From contig JBLDXI010000002.1 of assembly GCA_047495785.1 (NCBI GenBank), forward strand, positions 2,356,001 through 2,420,000: DNA of 64,000 nucleotides. Direction: 5' to 3'. Under the pieces are notes generated by a model. That model was not told where the DNA came from, made no database searches, and was given only the letters and a program-made list of their open reading frames with translations. Shown here piece after piece: positions 1 through 10,806 of the stretch (position 1 is its first letter; each line of letters begins with the position of its first letter). This DNA comes from Lepidodermella squamata (Eukaryota > Gastrotricha). The position numbers and the translations under genes were made by a program.

Positions 1-85
1 GAGCGTTAAAATTCTTAGCGAACATGACCTGGAAAGCAAATAAAATTACATTAAAATTTTGAATTTTTCCAACAGCCATACTCAC

Positions 86-163
86 CTTGTAGCACTTTGG
101 GCAGCGCATTAGAGGACCCGTATTCGAAACGGAAGCGTTCGAAGAAACCACAGAGTCAGCCAT
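86..163 (-). CDS. R0: first exon of a gene leaving the left edge
   Basis: The minus strand has an ATG at 163-161, 26 open codons, and then a GTGAGT donor whose GT lies just below position 86. The exon encodes a Ser/Asn-rich start and ends in a C-x2-C pair (RCPKCYK). The neighbouring genes R1 and R2 also carry C-x2-C zinc-type motifs, so R0 may belong to the same family, but the rest of the gene is outside the window. It could also be an unrelated zinc-binding protein. The ATG followed by a clean donor is the only evidence. Confidence 0.4.
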
Positions 164-959
164 GATCGCACGGCAAAAGAAAATGACTAATTCGTTCCTA
201 GAGTTAAGTCAACAATGATTATTTTTTATTGATCAATGCGATGTTTTTTGCGTAAAAAATCGCGATGAATGGGCAGTGCTATACGGCGGCAAGAATTTTT
301 TCAACATTCAGACTTTTTCGCCGATATGATCGTCGTTGGATAACTTGAATTTGGGATTGTTTACTTCAGTTTTAAGGCGACAGGTGACGAATGAAAATTA
401 AGCTGTTTTGCCTATAAAAATTCACGAAAAAACCGCCTTATTTCTATTGTCACCTATCATCTTGAAACTGTCGTAAGCCAGCAAAAACCAGAGTTATTCA
501 ACGACGGCAGCGTTATATTTAAAAGAAATGCCGAAGAAGAGCTAAAGTCGCAGCTCATTTGCTGATTAAAAATAAAATAAAATATGAAGTAAAATAACGG
601 CAAAAATAAATAAAAATTCCACCTTAAAATATGGCCTGCAATGTGTTAACTTAGCACAGCATTTTAACAACGCATCTAAGAAGGCAAGAAGCTAAGCTTT
701 TTTTAGTATGATGCGATAATATTACCACCTCTTTGTTAGCAATAAAATCGAAAAGTGACGGGGCAATAAAATCGGCTGGTAAAAGACGCTATGTGACCTA
801 ATAAAGCCGCGAAAACTGCACGACTTCGTCCACCACTGCCAAGGGTCTTTTCCAATAGCAAAAGCAAGCATGCTATCGTCGCATATCAATGAAATGAAAG
901 ATGATGTATGATTTGTTCTAGATCGCAAGTCGAAATTTGGAGACATTTTGTGGCAAAAA
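164..959. other. gap with a degenerate inverted-repeat element
   Basis: I see no gene here. Around 320-515 a segment starts with a CGTCGTTGGATAACT-like arm and ends with its degenerate reverse complement. It resembles the cleaner element at 7849-8085 and is probably an older copy of that MITE. The rest is AT-rich without supported features. Confidence 0.4.
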
Positions 960-1690
960 ATGGCCGGAAATCACCCAACGGGTAAGTCGGCCCTGCTAGA
1001 ATTTCAGTCAGCCTTGCAAAATTTTTAACTAGGTGACTTTGAAATCCTAAACTCGAAAAAACTGGGACCTTGTTCCGAGGTGAGATTATTCGTGGCTAAT
1101 TCTATTTATTCACCCCATTTTTTCGCTTTTTTTACAGCGTAACTCGCCGATTTTTCGTCCGATTATTGTAAAACTGGAACAAGTAACCACCGCGCGCAAC
1201 GTTAGTTTTTATATCTGATGTAAAATTGTGGTATAAACCAAACGACTAGGAGTCAACTAGGCTGCCGCTATTCGATGAATTCTATGGGAAAGAGTCACAA
1301 AAAGTTGAAGCTCCCTACACCAGCCCGATTTACTTGGGACCTATCAAGCCTGGCAGTGGAAATTTAGAACCAATCGACTTGGCATCCGTGAACCCAGTCA
1401 GCTCAAGCGAATCAAGCGTTTCAGAATTCTTCGACGATCTATCGCCGGCTAAAAAATCGCGGAAAAAGCCGAACGAAACAACCGAAACGCCACCCGATAA
1501 TAACCGCGGAAAAACTTTGGCAAAATGCAAAATTTGTGGACTCGATGTGCCGAAGCTCACTCTGATTTGTTTGCCGTGTTGCGATGGTCAGCCGACTTGC
1601 CTGCCTTGCATCATGCGGCTGGCTTCAATTCCAAACGTGCCACTTAAATGTCTTGCTTGCGGTTTCACTGAAATACTACCGAATTCTTGA
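960..1690 (+). CDS. R1: C8 RING-like protein, four exons
   Basis: Model: exons 960-981, 1033-1079, 1138-1182 and 1250-1690, all phases consistent, 184 residues. The first three exons are small and have clear GTAAGT, GTGAGA and GTAACC donors. The last exon holds a Ser/Glu- and Lys-rich middle and a C-terminal motif C-x2-C-x13-CC-x5-C-x2-C-x14-C-x2-C (residues about 129-178). R2, R3 and R4 share this pattern. It resembles a RING or treble-clef zinc fold with cysteine at all ligand positions, so ubiquitin ligase activity is possible but unproven. The last exon alone has no ATG in frame, which is why I looked for upstream exons. AATAAA-like signals follow near 1711. R1 is convergent with R2, with 164 bp between stops. 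Confidence 0.6.
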
Positions 1691-1854
1691 TTTTAATCTC
1701 CTGCAAATTAAAATAAAACAAAAGCCGAAAAGCCTTTCATCTTTTTTATTGCCAATTTTTCCGGAAGTTCACGCGATTACAAGGTGTATTCATTGTTTCA
1801 AGGTCTCAGGGAAAAATCAAAAATTAATTGTCAGTGTCTTGAGAATTGTAATTT

Positions 1855-2744
1855 TCAGTCGAGGCGGGGTCGTTTCGACGACACGTCGCTGTGCATGACC
1901 AGTTTTCGGGGCGATGGGTGTTTCGGAAGAATGATAGCGAACTGGCAGGCGGTGCATTTGAGCGATGGCGGCTCATCGGTGCCCACGTGCTCGTTCCCAG
2001 CGCCGACTATGCACCATAAACAGGCGCGTACGTTGTTGCAGCAGGGCAGGTACAACATTGCAGTAGTCTGACGCGATTTTTGACAGAGGCCACACTCGGC
2101 AGAGATAGGCTTGTCAGTCGACGGTGATCCAAGGCTTGACGCATCATCACGAAAGGGCTAAAGAAAATAAACAAAATAATTGAACAAAAAATAATGAAAA
2201 ATGGCTCACCTTTAAGTCATCTGTTTGGTCACAGGTGAAGGGCATTGACCGCCGAGACTTGGGCACGTTCGAAATCGAGGTAGCGCTATTAGAACTGCCC
2301 ACCTTAAATTCATAAAAATCGTAAGAATTTTCAGGAAAAAAATCATGATTTTTATACCGGATTTCTAAAGCTGTATCGCCGGAATTTGGTCGAAGATGGC
2401 TGGTTTGGCGTTTTGGCGTATCGATCGTCGTTCATTGGTGCTAATTTCTGCTCGATTTTCAGAGTGCGGCGCAAATTTCCGTAAATTTCTGGCGGGATGC
2501 CGCTCGGGTAAATTTCGCGCAATTTCAGACATTTCACATCCTCGCCCTCGCCGCTGCCGTAAATGTGAGCACGTAGCCTGTCCTCAGGGACACTGGCGCG
2601 GCAGAACGGGCAGTTGAGAGGCGTCGAGCAATAGGCTGAACACGGCGTTTCATCGGAGCAGCAGCCGATTTTGTCGTAGGACCGCTTCCGGCTACTCGCC
2701 GTTGATAAATTGCTAGTCGAAGGGCTTTCGCTCGGCAGGGCCAT
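1855..2744 (-). CDS. R2: C8 RING-like protein with N-terminal zinc-type motif
   Basis: Exons 2744-2358, 2302-2210 and 2157-1855 join in phase 0 and give 260 residues. The N-terminal half carries a Cys-rich stretch (residues about 28-45, ending in NCPFCRASVPEDRLRAHI, a possible C2HC finger). The C-terminal exon carries the family motif C-x2-C-x13-CC-x5-C-x2-C-x22-C-x2-C. The spacer before the last Cys pair is longer than in R1, R3 and R4. A basic tail ends in SSKRPRLD, which could be a nuclear signal. No known catalytic residues are visible. The donors are GTATAA and GTGAGC, and the acceptors TTTAAG and CTTTAG. The function is unknown; a zinc-binding regulator or E3-like protein is a guess. 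Confidence 0.65.
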
Positions 2745-3632
2745 GTTTTGAGTTTAAAGATAGCAGTATTTGAAATCGACCAATTTTACACTGGCTGCGG
2801 GGATTATTTTCGAATTGCGCGCCATGATCATTTTATTACAGGTAATAATTTCCGTGACATGTCAGTCGGCGGCGCATTTGTGAGTGCTATCAGGGCGCAC
2901 TAATTAATGACCGCCAATGCTCGACCTCGGCAAGACTTTGATCTAATGAGTGGTCTGCGTTAATTGCAGGCAAGATGCGCCTTTTTCAAACACGATTTTT
3001 CAGGCCGCGAAAATTTTGCGGTTTGAGAAAAAAATGCAAATTATTTTTTAAAATTAAGCTGTAAAATATTAAATATTCGGTTAACAAAATTCAAAATTAA
3101 TTGATTAATGAAAATTATACCATGGGCGATGAATTAAATATTTCATTTCACTACTTCTTTGATAATCAGATTCTCAGTTTTATTGGTTAAAAATTCAGTT
3201 TTTTCGCCTGTCGTTGATATCCGTTCAGGGCGCGGGGGTCGGCCGAGATTTGAAATTGTATGATGACATTTTTTGAAAATATATCGAGTTATCTCAAAAT
3301 TAACCCGATTGGACTCGGGACTTGTTGCCGTGCGCAAGCCAGACCAACTGGACCCAACCAACTGGGTAAACATAGGGTGAAGTGACCTAATTTTGCAAAA
3401 AACTGGTCACAGATTTTTGAAGCCATCGATATCGAAGGCCCTCGGTCATCGACAGCTCTTCTTTTGCCATTTGTAGGTGCCTTGAGTATTGAACTAAATA
3501 GCCCCAAAAGGAAATTTTCAAAAAGCTCACCATTGTGGCGCAACACCTGTCGCAAACAATCGCGCCACCGGTTTTGTAATTAAGAGCAATTGCCCCAATT
3601 ATGCAACGCATTTCGATTTTTCGGCCTAAACT

Positions 3633-3888
3633 GAGGTGCGTTTTTTATTAAAACCGTGGTGCTATTGTTCAGCGCTGTGATCAATGTTTCGGTGAGATTC
3701 GCAACAGAGGCGGCCAAATGTTCTTAATCCGCGCGGGGATTTGTCTTTTCTGACCGGCCTAGACAGCAATTCGAGCCGTTCAGTTCATGATAGACGTGCC
3801 GATTGTGATTTCTCTGTTGCGAATCTCACCGAAACATTGATCACAGCGCTGAACAATAGCACCACGGTTTTAATAAAAAACGCACCTC
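3633..3888. repeat. 77-bp inverted repeat
   Basis: The arms 3633-3709 and 3812-3888 are essentially identical reverse complements, separated by 102 bp. The arms carry no recognisable coding sequence. Near-identity of the arms implies recent origin or conversion. It fits a fold-back or MITE-type element, but I could not define a target-site duplication. Confidence 0.75.
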
Positions 3889-3964
3889 TGCAAACGTGGT
3901 CAAATTGCAGCCAATTTTTCGGAATCAAAAATTATGGTCAAACAAAGGCCGCAGAATACGCAAA

Positions 3965-4736
3965 TACCGTAACGTGTGGTGATTGTGGACACGGTAACTT
4001 TGGACACTTTCGGCTTTGCAGGTGTTTAGCTTTTCAGGCTTGAACGTTTAAATCATGGGGGTTTTTGCATAAAATTCTCCGTCTCCTCAGCTTTCGTTTG
4101 AAATAAAAATCAAGACGATTGGAGCTGAAATCGGATTTCAGAAAAAGTTGCAAGCAGTTAGACTTTGGGTGCCGTTTTGGGACCCCCCTTCTATCTTTCT
4201 AAAAATCAAACAGTTTTCAATAAAAATTGGCATGAGCATTCTCCTATATTTACTCTCCCTATAATCGAAGAAAAAATGACAATCCGTCGACGCGTTATAG
4301 CAGGACATTTACCTGAAAAACAGGTGAAAATTGGGGTAATTTTGGACACTTTTGGACGGGTTAAGTATGCTGCTGCGCAGAAACGTATTTTTATTGAACT
4401 TCCGAGAAACAGATGATGCGCCATCTGTTCATAATTTTTTTCGAAATCTGACCCAAGATTAAATGAAAAACCATGAATAACAGATAATTCACAATGAAAT
4501 TGCAATGAAATTGCATATGCAAATGAGTGTCCAAAACTACCCTCTAATTGTCCAGTTACCGGAACACATATTAATTAGCAAAAGGTCAGGTAAAATTCTA
4601 AAAATTTCTGGAATTTGAAGTAAATTCAAGAATGACCGTCCCCACCTTTGGTAAAAATTTCAGAAATTTAGAAGCAAAGGCTGATTTTTAATGTTCGAAA
4701 AACACGTTTTGTCCAAAGTTACCACTCGTTACGGTA
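3965..4736. mobile_element. probable MITE, about 770 bp
   Basis: The left end TACCGTAACG..GTGGT and AACTTTGGACA is matched in reverse at the right end (GTCCAAAGTTACCACT..CGTTACGGTA); the left copy carries about 15 extra bases. It encodes no transposase. An 83-codon ORF inside (4165-4416) has no supporting features. Confidence 0.5.
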
Positions 4737-5622
4737 AGCATTCCACAAATAAGAAAACTAATAAATAAAAATTGAAATTGGTTTAAAAATTCCTCACGGA
4801 TCAAACGAGCTATGTCCAGGTCGCCGTTTTGAGGTCAATTTTCGGCCAGGCTAAGTCCACACAAAAAATGAACGCATCATAAAAATAAATGAACGTTTAT
4901 TGGCGTTTAAAAAAATTGAAAGACCGACCATTGAAAATGTGGTGTCTACGTGAAGAATCCAACCCCAGGCGCCGGCAAGGAATGTTTTCGCGCGAAAAAG
5001 GTCCGATGTCCATTTTTACCTGTGGCGCAAAAAGTACGAATTATACAGGGAAACGCCTTGCGTCATTCGAAAGAGCGGGGTCGACATCCTCTCCACCTCG
5101 TCTGTATGTAAGCCTTCAGTTTTTAGGTGCTTTGAAAATTTAAGGCCCCACGCTCATTTCGGGCAAGAATTGCTTAGCTAATGAGTGCCTGGGACACCGA
5201 ATACCACGTAATAAGAAATCAGGGAGAAAGATTTGCCCTTCTGATGGCGACGAATCAGACTTTTTACCTAGCTTCACCTCTAGTTCTACGTATTATATCA
5301 AATTAACACAAATTTAAAATAAAAACATAATAAAAACTCTGTATTCATTCGAGAAACGTCTAACATCAACAATTAGGACAAATCGATGAAATCGAATATT
5401 TAAAAAGGAACGATAGCAATGTACTATTGGAGGCTATTTGAGCGTGGACAAAACGTAGGTAGTATTAGGTACTATCTTTTATTTACGATTCACCCGAGAA
5501 TAATTATTAAAATCGAGAATAATCAGTTATTTTTATTTTATTTTTAAATCAGATACGCGGCATGGCAATAATGTTTCCACTACAGCTTTCCGCGTGTCGT
5601 TGATTTACCAATTCAAAGCCGC

Positions 5623-6288
5623 TCATGGAGCGGGTGTCGTCATGCTTGAAGGGTCGGCTTCGGCGCAAAATTGCTGCATCAGGTTTTGCACGAGGCTGCA
5701 TTTCTCGGATCCTTTCATCATCGCGTACGTCATTATGTTCTTTGGGGGCATCTGACCATTCCGACCTGGGCCCATGGGTCCTGGACCCATCGGACCCATC
5801 GGACCCATCGGAGGGCTGGCCATAGGTGCTTGCTGTCCCATAGATGGTTCAGGCCGAATGTACTGAGATCCCACAGCGCAGTTCGGCATACCGTTGCAGT
5901 TGCTGACGCCACAAGTGCAGGAGAACTGAAAATTTACATCCGAAGTGAACTAAATCGTATCAGAATTTTTAAATAATCGAACCGTGTCCGCAGTTGCACT
6001 TTGTGTGATTGTGATTGCCTGCTCAGCTGCATCTTGTTGTGGTCTGAATTGTTCACAAGTAAACATGACTGCAGCCATTTTTGTTGGGCTCTTGATAATT
6101 TGCTGGTCAATCTTGCAGAAGTCGCAGCCTGTCGCTGGTTTGACTCTTGGCGAGTGCTCGCTTGGGTCGACTGAAATCGTATCTGCGCCCGCAGCTACTG
6201 CGGTACCATTGAAGCATTGGATCTTCACTGCCTGAGCCATGCTGAGGCAGTAAGCTGCAACAACAATCAGACCAAGTTGCGCTTTCAT
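5623..6288 (-). CDS. LU1: secreted Ly6/uPAR-like protein
   Basis: Exons 6288-5983 and 5925-5623 flank a 57-nt intron; 202 residues. A signal peptide spans residues 1-20 (MKAQLGLIV..AQA). The first exon has the family start C-F-N-G and a C-x2-C pair (CDFC). The second opens with CTCGVSNCN, the C-x-C-x4-C-N motif that resembles the last finger of Ly6/uPAR domains. A Met/Pro/Gly-rich linker (MGPMGPMGPGPM type) then leads to a tail helix with C-x10-C and the end TTPAP. It is the divergent partner of LU2 and a close paralogue of LU3. An AATAAA-rich stretch follows the stop near 5530. The product should be extracellular; its ligand is unknown. Confidence 0.85.
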
Positions 6289-6717
6289 CTTTCGAAGGTT
6301 CGAAGGTTCAAAAATGCAAACGGAGAGTAAACTGGGTGAAATAACTATTAAAAATGACACCACACAACGCTGGGATTTTTCTGTTTTTTTTTGTGCCGCT
6401 TCTAACACAGTTTGCGCACGTTAATTATCTCGAATGTACCTGGTGTAGAAATTTCGTCCAGGCCTTCTTATCGTGTTGGTGTAGTTACATTCCAGCCTCT
6501 AGCCGAGCAAACACACGGCTGCCATCGATCGCTACTGGTGTAATTATCAGATGAAATTATGCTGGGTTCCAAGCGCTACTCAGCGTGCGTAGGCTAATTG
6601 CAGTCCGTTGACACAGCTTTTTCGAGATCAGCCACCATAGAATTTACCGTGCGCTGATAAAAAATCTCGCATTAGAGGCTTTTCGTTTTTGAAGCAACAT
6701 CATAATTTCGACTTGAA
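6289..6717. promoter_or_regulatory. shared upstream region of LU1 and LU2 (429 bp)
   Basis: The region between the two start codons is exactly as long as that between LU3 and LU4. The LU2-proximal part matches it base for base over long runs, including CCATAGAATTTACCGTGCG (near 6637) and AATCTCGCATT (near 6662). The conservation points to a duplicated bidirectional control region. The promoter elements themselves are not defined. Confidence 0.6.
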
Positions 6718-7391
6718 ATGGCGGCATTTCAATTTGCCCTGGGTGTCTGTTTGATCGCAGCTTCTTACTTCCATGGATGCTTGGGTTTGATAATTGAGCA
6801 AATTTTTGCTTTGAAAATTCTTGAAAATAATTCGTACAGGAAACGTCTCTTGCTATGTTGGAACGATAAAAAATAATATAGTTTATGGCGGATCCCCGGA
6901 CCCAGCTGCCAATAACATCACGACGCAAGCCGGATGCGGTTCTTGCGCCCGTCTGATGTTAGCCGTCACCGGCAGTGGACTGACCTGGACTGATTTGTCC
7001 TGCAATCCGCCTGGCACCAATGAAATGAAACACATCATGATTATGCACACGCCGCTTTCAAGCCAGGTAAATAATTTGACGGTGAATTGGTCTTAAAGTA
7101 TTAATTAAAAATGGCATTTTACAGACTCTCTGTTACTGCACTGCTGACAAATGCAACCAGGACCCTCATTGTGGCATTGCTTCGCTTCTGCCCGCTTCGG
7201 TTAAGCCACCTGCGCCTGTGCCAGGACAAGACACGACGTCCGGCATCATTGGAATTGTTGCTCAGAAAGTCGGCGAAAAATGCCAAGCCCTATTTACGGC
7301 TGTCGTGCTTATGTGCCAAAACGTCATGGCGGCTGAAATGATGATGATGCAGTCACCGCCCGCTGGCAGGCCTAGCACACCGACTCCTTGA
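6718..7391 (+). CDS. LU2: secreted Ly6/uPAR-like protein
   Basis: Exons 6718-6784, 6840-7066 and 7125-7391 give 186 residues. Exon 1 encodes only the signal peptide (residues 1-22). Exon 2 begins VSCYVG and holds the C-x2-C pair CGSC. Exon 3 begins with CYCTADKCN, followed by a Pro-rich linker and the tail C-x10-C (KCQALFTAVVLMC), then a Met-rich stretch ending TPTP. This beta layout (signal exon, middle exon, C-terminal exon) is shared by LU4, LU6 and LU7. AATAAA follows near 7464. It is divergent from LU1. Confidence 0.88.
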
Positions 7392-7848
7392 GCGACTTGA
7401 ATTCGAAGTTCATGACGGTATATTTTCGAAAGCTGTCCCGAATTTCATTGACATTCGAAAGCTAATAAAATGAGTGAACCATTTATTCAAAGTGAGCCAT
7501 TCTATCCCCATTATACATTATTTGAAGAACGACTTTTGATGAACCAAAAATCTAATGAGGTTCACCGTTGATGTCGAGGACGAAATCATAGCTTTATCAT
7601 AGATCCAAACTTACTTCGTGACAAGGCATAAATAAGCTAGAAATGCAAGCCATATTATTATTAACTTCAGGGAAATTCTTCATAATTATCTGCTACGTTC
7701 AAGCTTTTGTCATCAGCAAATAGTTTCGAAGTAACGTTTTCATCTGAAAAGCTGCTTATAGTGACCCAAAATTCTAGAATTCCCGTCCCTGACAAACATC
7801 AAGTGAATGTAATCCCGCTTTTTTGCTTAACATGTCTTTTACGCAGAC

Positions 7849-8085
7849 ATTTCGTTAGCGTCGTTGAATAACTCGGATTTGGGCTTGTTTACGAGTATTT
7901 TTATTGTTTACCCCCGACACAAATGACCTTTTGTTCGACCTACATTTTTACCGCCACCAAAGCGCCTTGGTCTTGCCGATGTTTTGATTTAGGTTGGACA
8001 AAACTTTACCATCGGATATATTATTACCGCCGGACAAGCATTTAAACAAGCCTAAATCCGAGTTATTCAACGACGCTAACGAAAT
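7849..8085. mobile_element. MITE with 43-bp terminal inverted repeats
   Basis: Arms 7849-7891 and 8043-8085 are reverse complements with one or two mismatches. The core of the arm reads CGTCGTTGAATAACTCGG. The element is 237 bp and non-coding. A worn relative lies at about 320-515, so it is a family and not a single palindrome. Confidence 0.65.
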
Positions 8086-8169
8086 ACCTACCTATATATG
8101 CTTGCTGATATTTTTATTTCACTTCAAATTGGGATACAGGCAGACCTTCCGGACCCTTTCTGATGTTGC

Positions 8170-8345
8170 AACTTCAAAAACCTGTTGGAGATCGAACTCG
8201 AGGTCAAAATAGTAAACGGTAGATGCTGCATGCTGCCGTCCTGACCACCAGGGTCGCCGGGACCCGCCGCCAACGCACCAGAAGCCGTCGGACTTGATTC
8301 CATCTGACCTATTCCCATTACACCGCCGAAAAAGGTTCCCAGCTG
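8170..8345 (-). pseudogene. relic of an LU5-like gene
   Basis: The minus-strand reading MESSPTASGALAAGPGDPGG parallels the LU5 linker (DSSATAAGPGGPPGADSS), and the DNA can be aligned over about 100 bp. The Cys motifs and splice sites are lost. It is best read as the remains of an extra alpha-type LU gene between LU2 and LU3. Confidence 0.55.
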
Positions 8346-8523
8346 TTCCCATTTTGTTCCCAGCTGAAAGTGTACAACAGCGAGATAAAAATACACGGAC
8401 TCCAATACATCCTCGCAGGGACCGTGGAAAAATGTGGCGGACGGTGGCGGAAAGTGTACAGCCATGAAGTAAACTATGACTGTATTATAGTTGAAATAAA
8501 AAATTGTGTAACAAATCTTATGT

Positions 8524-8955
8524 ATGCCGTAGTCTAATAAGGAATTTAGTTGGGTTGGGAATCCAACTAGTTAAATAGGCAATCAAACACATTACCTCCC
8601 TGTAGAGATGCTTAGGCATTGAACAACCAACTCAAATGATAGCGGCAAACGGTGTCAGAAATGCATTTTTAGGTATTTTGTGCCGTATTTCGATTTGGAA
8701 AATTAAATTTGTAAGGTGGAGTCATTGCACTCGCAGGGAACAGCGAGAGACAGAACAGCCAAGAAAACCACTCACGACCTTCTTCAGGGTTGAATTCTCA
8801 AAATTGTCGGTGAATTGCATAATAGTTTGCCATTTAATCCAAATGTTTGGCAAAGGATCCATTATTACAGGATATTAAACTAGTTTTTTGAGCAAATTGG
8901 CAAAAAAACAAGTTGGATTCCCAATCCAACTGAAGTTTTTACGAGACTACGACAT
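8524..8955. mobile_element. probable MITE, about 430 bp
   Basis: The left end (ATGCCGTAGTCT, then GTTGGGTTGGGAATCCAACT) is matched in reverse at the right end (AGTTGGATTCCCAATCCAACT, then AGACTACGACAT). It has no transposase. The 80-codon ORF inside has no support. Confidence 0.5.
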
Positions 8956-9000
8956 GTAGAACAAAAAATAACTTAATCACGGCGAAATCGACTGATGTTG

Positions 9001-9179
9001 GCTCGAAAATGAAAAACCAGTCGCCTAATCCGACATGTTTCAGCTTTTATTCAGCCATCTTCAGGGTCTGACAACAAGTAAGGAAATCGACAATCAAGTT
9101 ACTTGTTGTCAGACCCTGAAGATGGCTGAATAAAAGCTGAAACATGTCGGATTAGGCGACTGGTTTTTCATTTTTGAGT
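9001..9179. repeat. 80-bp inverted repeat with 19-bp spacer
   Basis: Arms 9001-9080 and 9100-9179 are almost perfect reverse complements (one mismatch near the outer end), able to form one long hairpin. The arm includes GAAGATGGCTGAATAAAAGC, a stem-loop-like sequence of the sort seen at the ends of some retroelements. That resemblance is from memory and is not a firm identification. Confidence 0.8.
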
Positions 9180-10014
9180 CATAATTATGATATCGCTTTT
9201 CCATCAAATCCTACGACTAAAAAGATGTTGGCTCGGTTACAATTTTCTGAAATTGAAAAATAAAGTACCGTACTGCCCGAAAATAATGCCAGCCTCGAAT
9301 AAATGGCAGCCTCAAATAAATGTCAGAGGTTAGAGGTCGTTCAAAAAAATAAATGTCAGGCCCGAAATAAATGTCAGGTCAGTGGCGGGAACAATACTGA
9401 AGACCACTAATGAGGTCGTTTTAGCCATTCTGATTGGATATAATTTCTACTCTTGGCACTTAGAAAGGTTAGGGGCCAACTTTTAAGATGGCGAAACAGA
9501 TGGCGAACGCAAACAATGGGTTTCACTTCCTTCCCTTGATCAAGACCTGCGGTTCCCTAATTCTGAGTGACTTCAAATTTAGGCATAACTCGAGGTAAAA
9601 TTGCCCGGACTTGCAGAAACCGGCATTTGATAGCCCGCAATAACACCACGAAGAACCTCTAGAATTCTGCGTTTGCAGATTTTCTTCTAAACACTTACGT
9701 GGCTTGGAAAGCGGCAAAAAAAACTCAAAAAGGTAGCAAATAGGACAGGGAGCTCTAATCGACGATACGATATGCCTGTTTTCATTCGAGAAAATTTCGA
9801 AAATGGTAGCGAAAAATGGGAAAAGGAACAATAGCCATGCGAAAGGCTAGCGTGGATAGAACGCAAGTAGTATTCGATATCATCCTTTATTACTCGAGAA
9901 AAATTAAAATTGACAATAATCAGTTATTATTTATAATTTTTATTATCAGATTCGCGGTATGGCAATGTTTCCACTACAGTTTCCCGCGTGTCGTTGATTT
10001 CCGATCAGAGCCGC

Positions 10015-10806
10015 TCATGGGGCGGGTGTCGTCATGCTTGAGGGGTCGACTTCGGCGCAAAATTGCTGCATCAGGCTTTGCACTAGGGTGCATTTCTCAG
10101 AGCCCTTCATCATCATGTACATCATCATGTTCCTGGCGGGCATCTGACCCATGGGTCCAGGGCCCATCGCATCTGGGCCCATTGGACCTGGACCCATCGG
10201 ACCAGGACCCATCATCATCCCAGGACCCATTGGACCTGGACCCATCGGACCAGGACCCATCGGACCAGGACCCATCGGACCAGGACCCATCGGACCGGGA
10301 CCCATCGGACCAGGACCCATCATCGGACCTGGACCCATCGGGCTCGCTCCAGCAGCCTGACCAGATGGCACGTACTGATTTCCCACTGCGCAGTTCGGCA
10401 TACCGTTGCAGTTGTTGACGCCGCAAGTGCAGGAGAACTGTAAATAAACATCTGCAATGAACTTAACCGCCTCAGAACCTTGTTCAATAAAACGAACCGT
10501 GTCCACAGTTGCACTTTTCGAGATTGAGATTGACTGCTCAGCGTCAACTTGTTGGGGCCGGAATTGCTGACAGCTGAAACCGACGAAAGCCATTTTATTA
10601 GGGCTCTTGATAATTTGCTGGTCAATCTGGCAGAAGTCGCAGTCTCCCACTGGTTTGACAGTCGCTGAGTGCACGCTTGGGTCGACTGAAATCGTATCTA
10701 CGTCCATAGCTTGCACGGTTCCGTTGAAGCACTGGATCTTCATTGCCTGAGCCATGCTGAGGCAGCAAGCTGCAACAACTACCATACCAACCACTTGAGC
10801 TTTCAT
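10015..10806 (-). CDS. LU3: secreted Ly6/uPAR-like protein with GPM repeats
   Basis: Exons 10806-10498 and 10437-10015 flank a 60-nt intron; 243 residues. The signal peptide and N-terminal domain closely match LU1 (start C-F-N-G, CDFC pair, then CTCGVNNCN). The linker is a run of about a dozen MGPGP-type pentapeptides, encoded by a 15-bp minisatellite at about 10150-10345. The tail C-x10-C is CTLVQSLMQQFC, and the protein ends TTPAP. The intron is a multiple of three and has no stop, so unspliced RNA would add 20 residues in frame. The start is the ATG at 10806; the TTG at 10818 is in the same frame but upstream. It is the divergent partner of LU4. Confidence 0.87.
   Translation of the reverse strand: MKAQVVGMVVVAACCLSMAQAMKIQCFNGTVQAMDVDTISVDPSVHSATVKPVGDCDFCQIDQQIIKSPNKMAFVGFSCQQFRPQQVDAEQSISISKSATVDTVRFIEQGSEAVKFIADVYLQFSCTCGVNNCNGMPNCAVGNQYVPSGQAAGASPMGPGPMMGPGPMGPGPMGPGPMGPGPMGPGPMGPGPMGPGMMMGPGPMGPGPMGPDAMGPGPMGQMPARNMMMYMMMKGSEKCTLVQSLMQQFCAEVDPSSMTTPAP
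10150..10345. repeat. 15-bp coding minisatellite in LU3
   Basis: On the plus strand, units of the type CCCATCGGACCAGGA repeat head to tail with small changes. On the LU3 coding strand each unit encodes about one MGPGP pentapeptide. LU1 and LU5 have only a few units at the same place. Copy number is expected to vary between individuals. Confidence 0.9.

Larger units (their letters stand above)
2745..5622. other. gene-poor interval with two inverted-repeat elements
   Basis: No ORF here has splice support or similarity to families in the window. It holds a 77-bp inverted repeat (3633-3888) and a probable MITE (3965-4736), listed separately. The rest is AT-rich and I see nothing in it. Confidence 0.5.
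7392..10014. other. interval between LU2 and LU3, repeat-rich
   Basis: It contains MITE-type repeats (7849-8085, 8524-8955), a long hairpin (9001-9179), an LU relic (8170-8345), and loose tandem units of AATAAATG.CAG type at about 9290-9380. At 9560-9680 it has one copy of a dispersed repeat also seen at 21640-21750 and 25330-25440. I see no intact gene. Confidence 0.5.

Noticed and set aside
1334-1690. R1 as a single-exon gene starting at 1334
   Set aside because: The codon there is TTG and the frame is open further upstream to a TAG; a spliced start at 960 fits better.
10097-10426. Long Gly/Pro/Ile- and Ser/Asp-rich ORFs on both strands over the LU3 repeat
   Set aside because: They are shadow frames of the 15-bp minisatellite.
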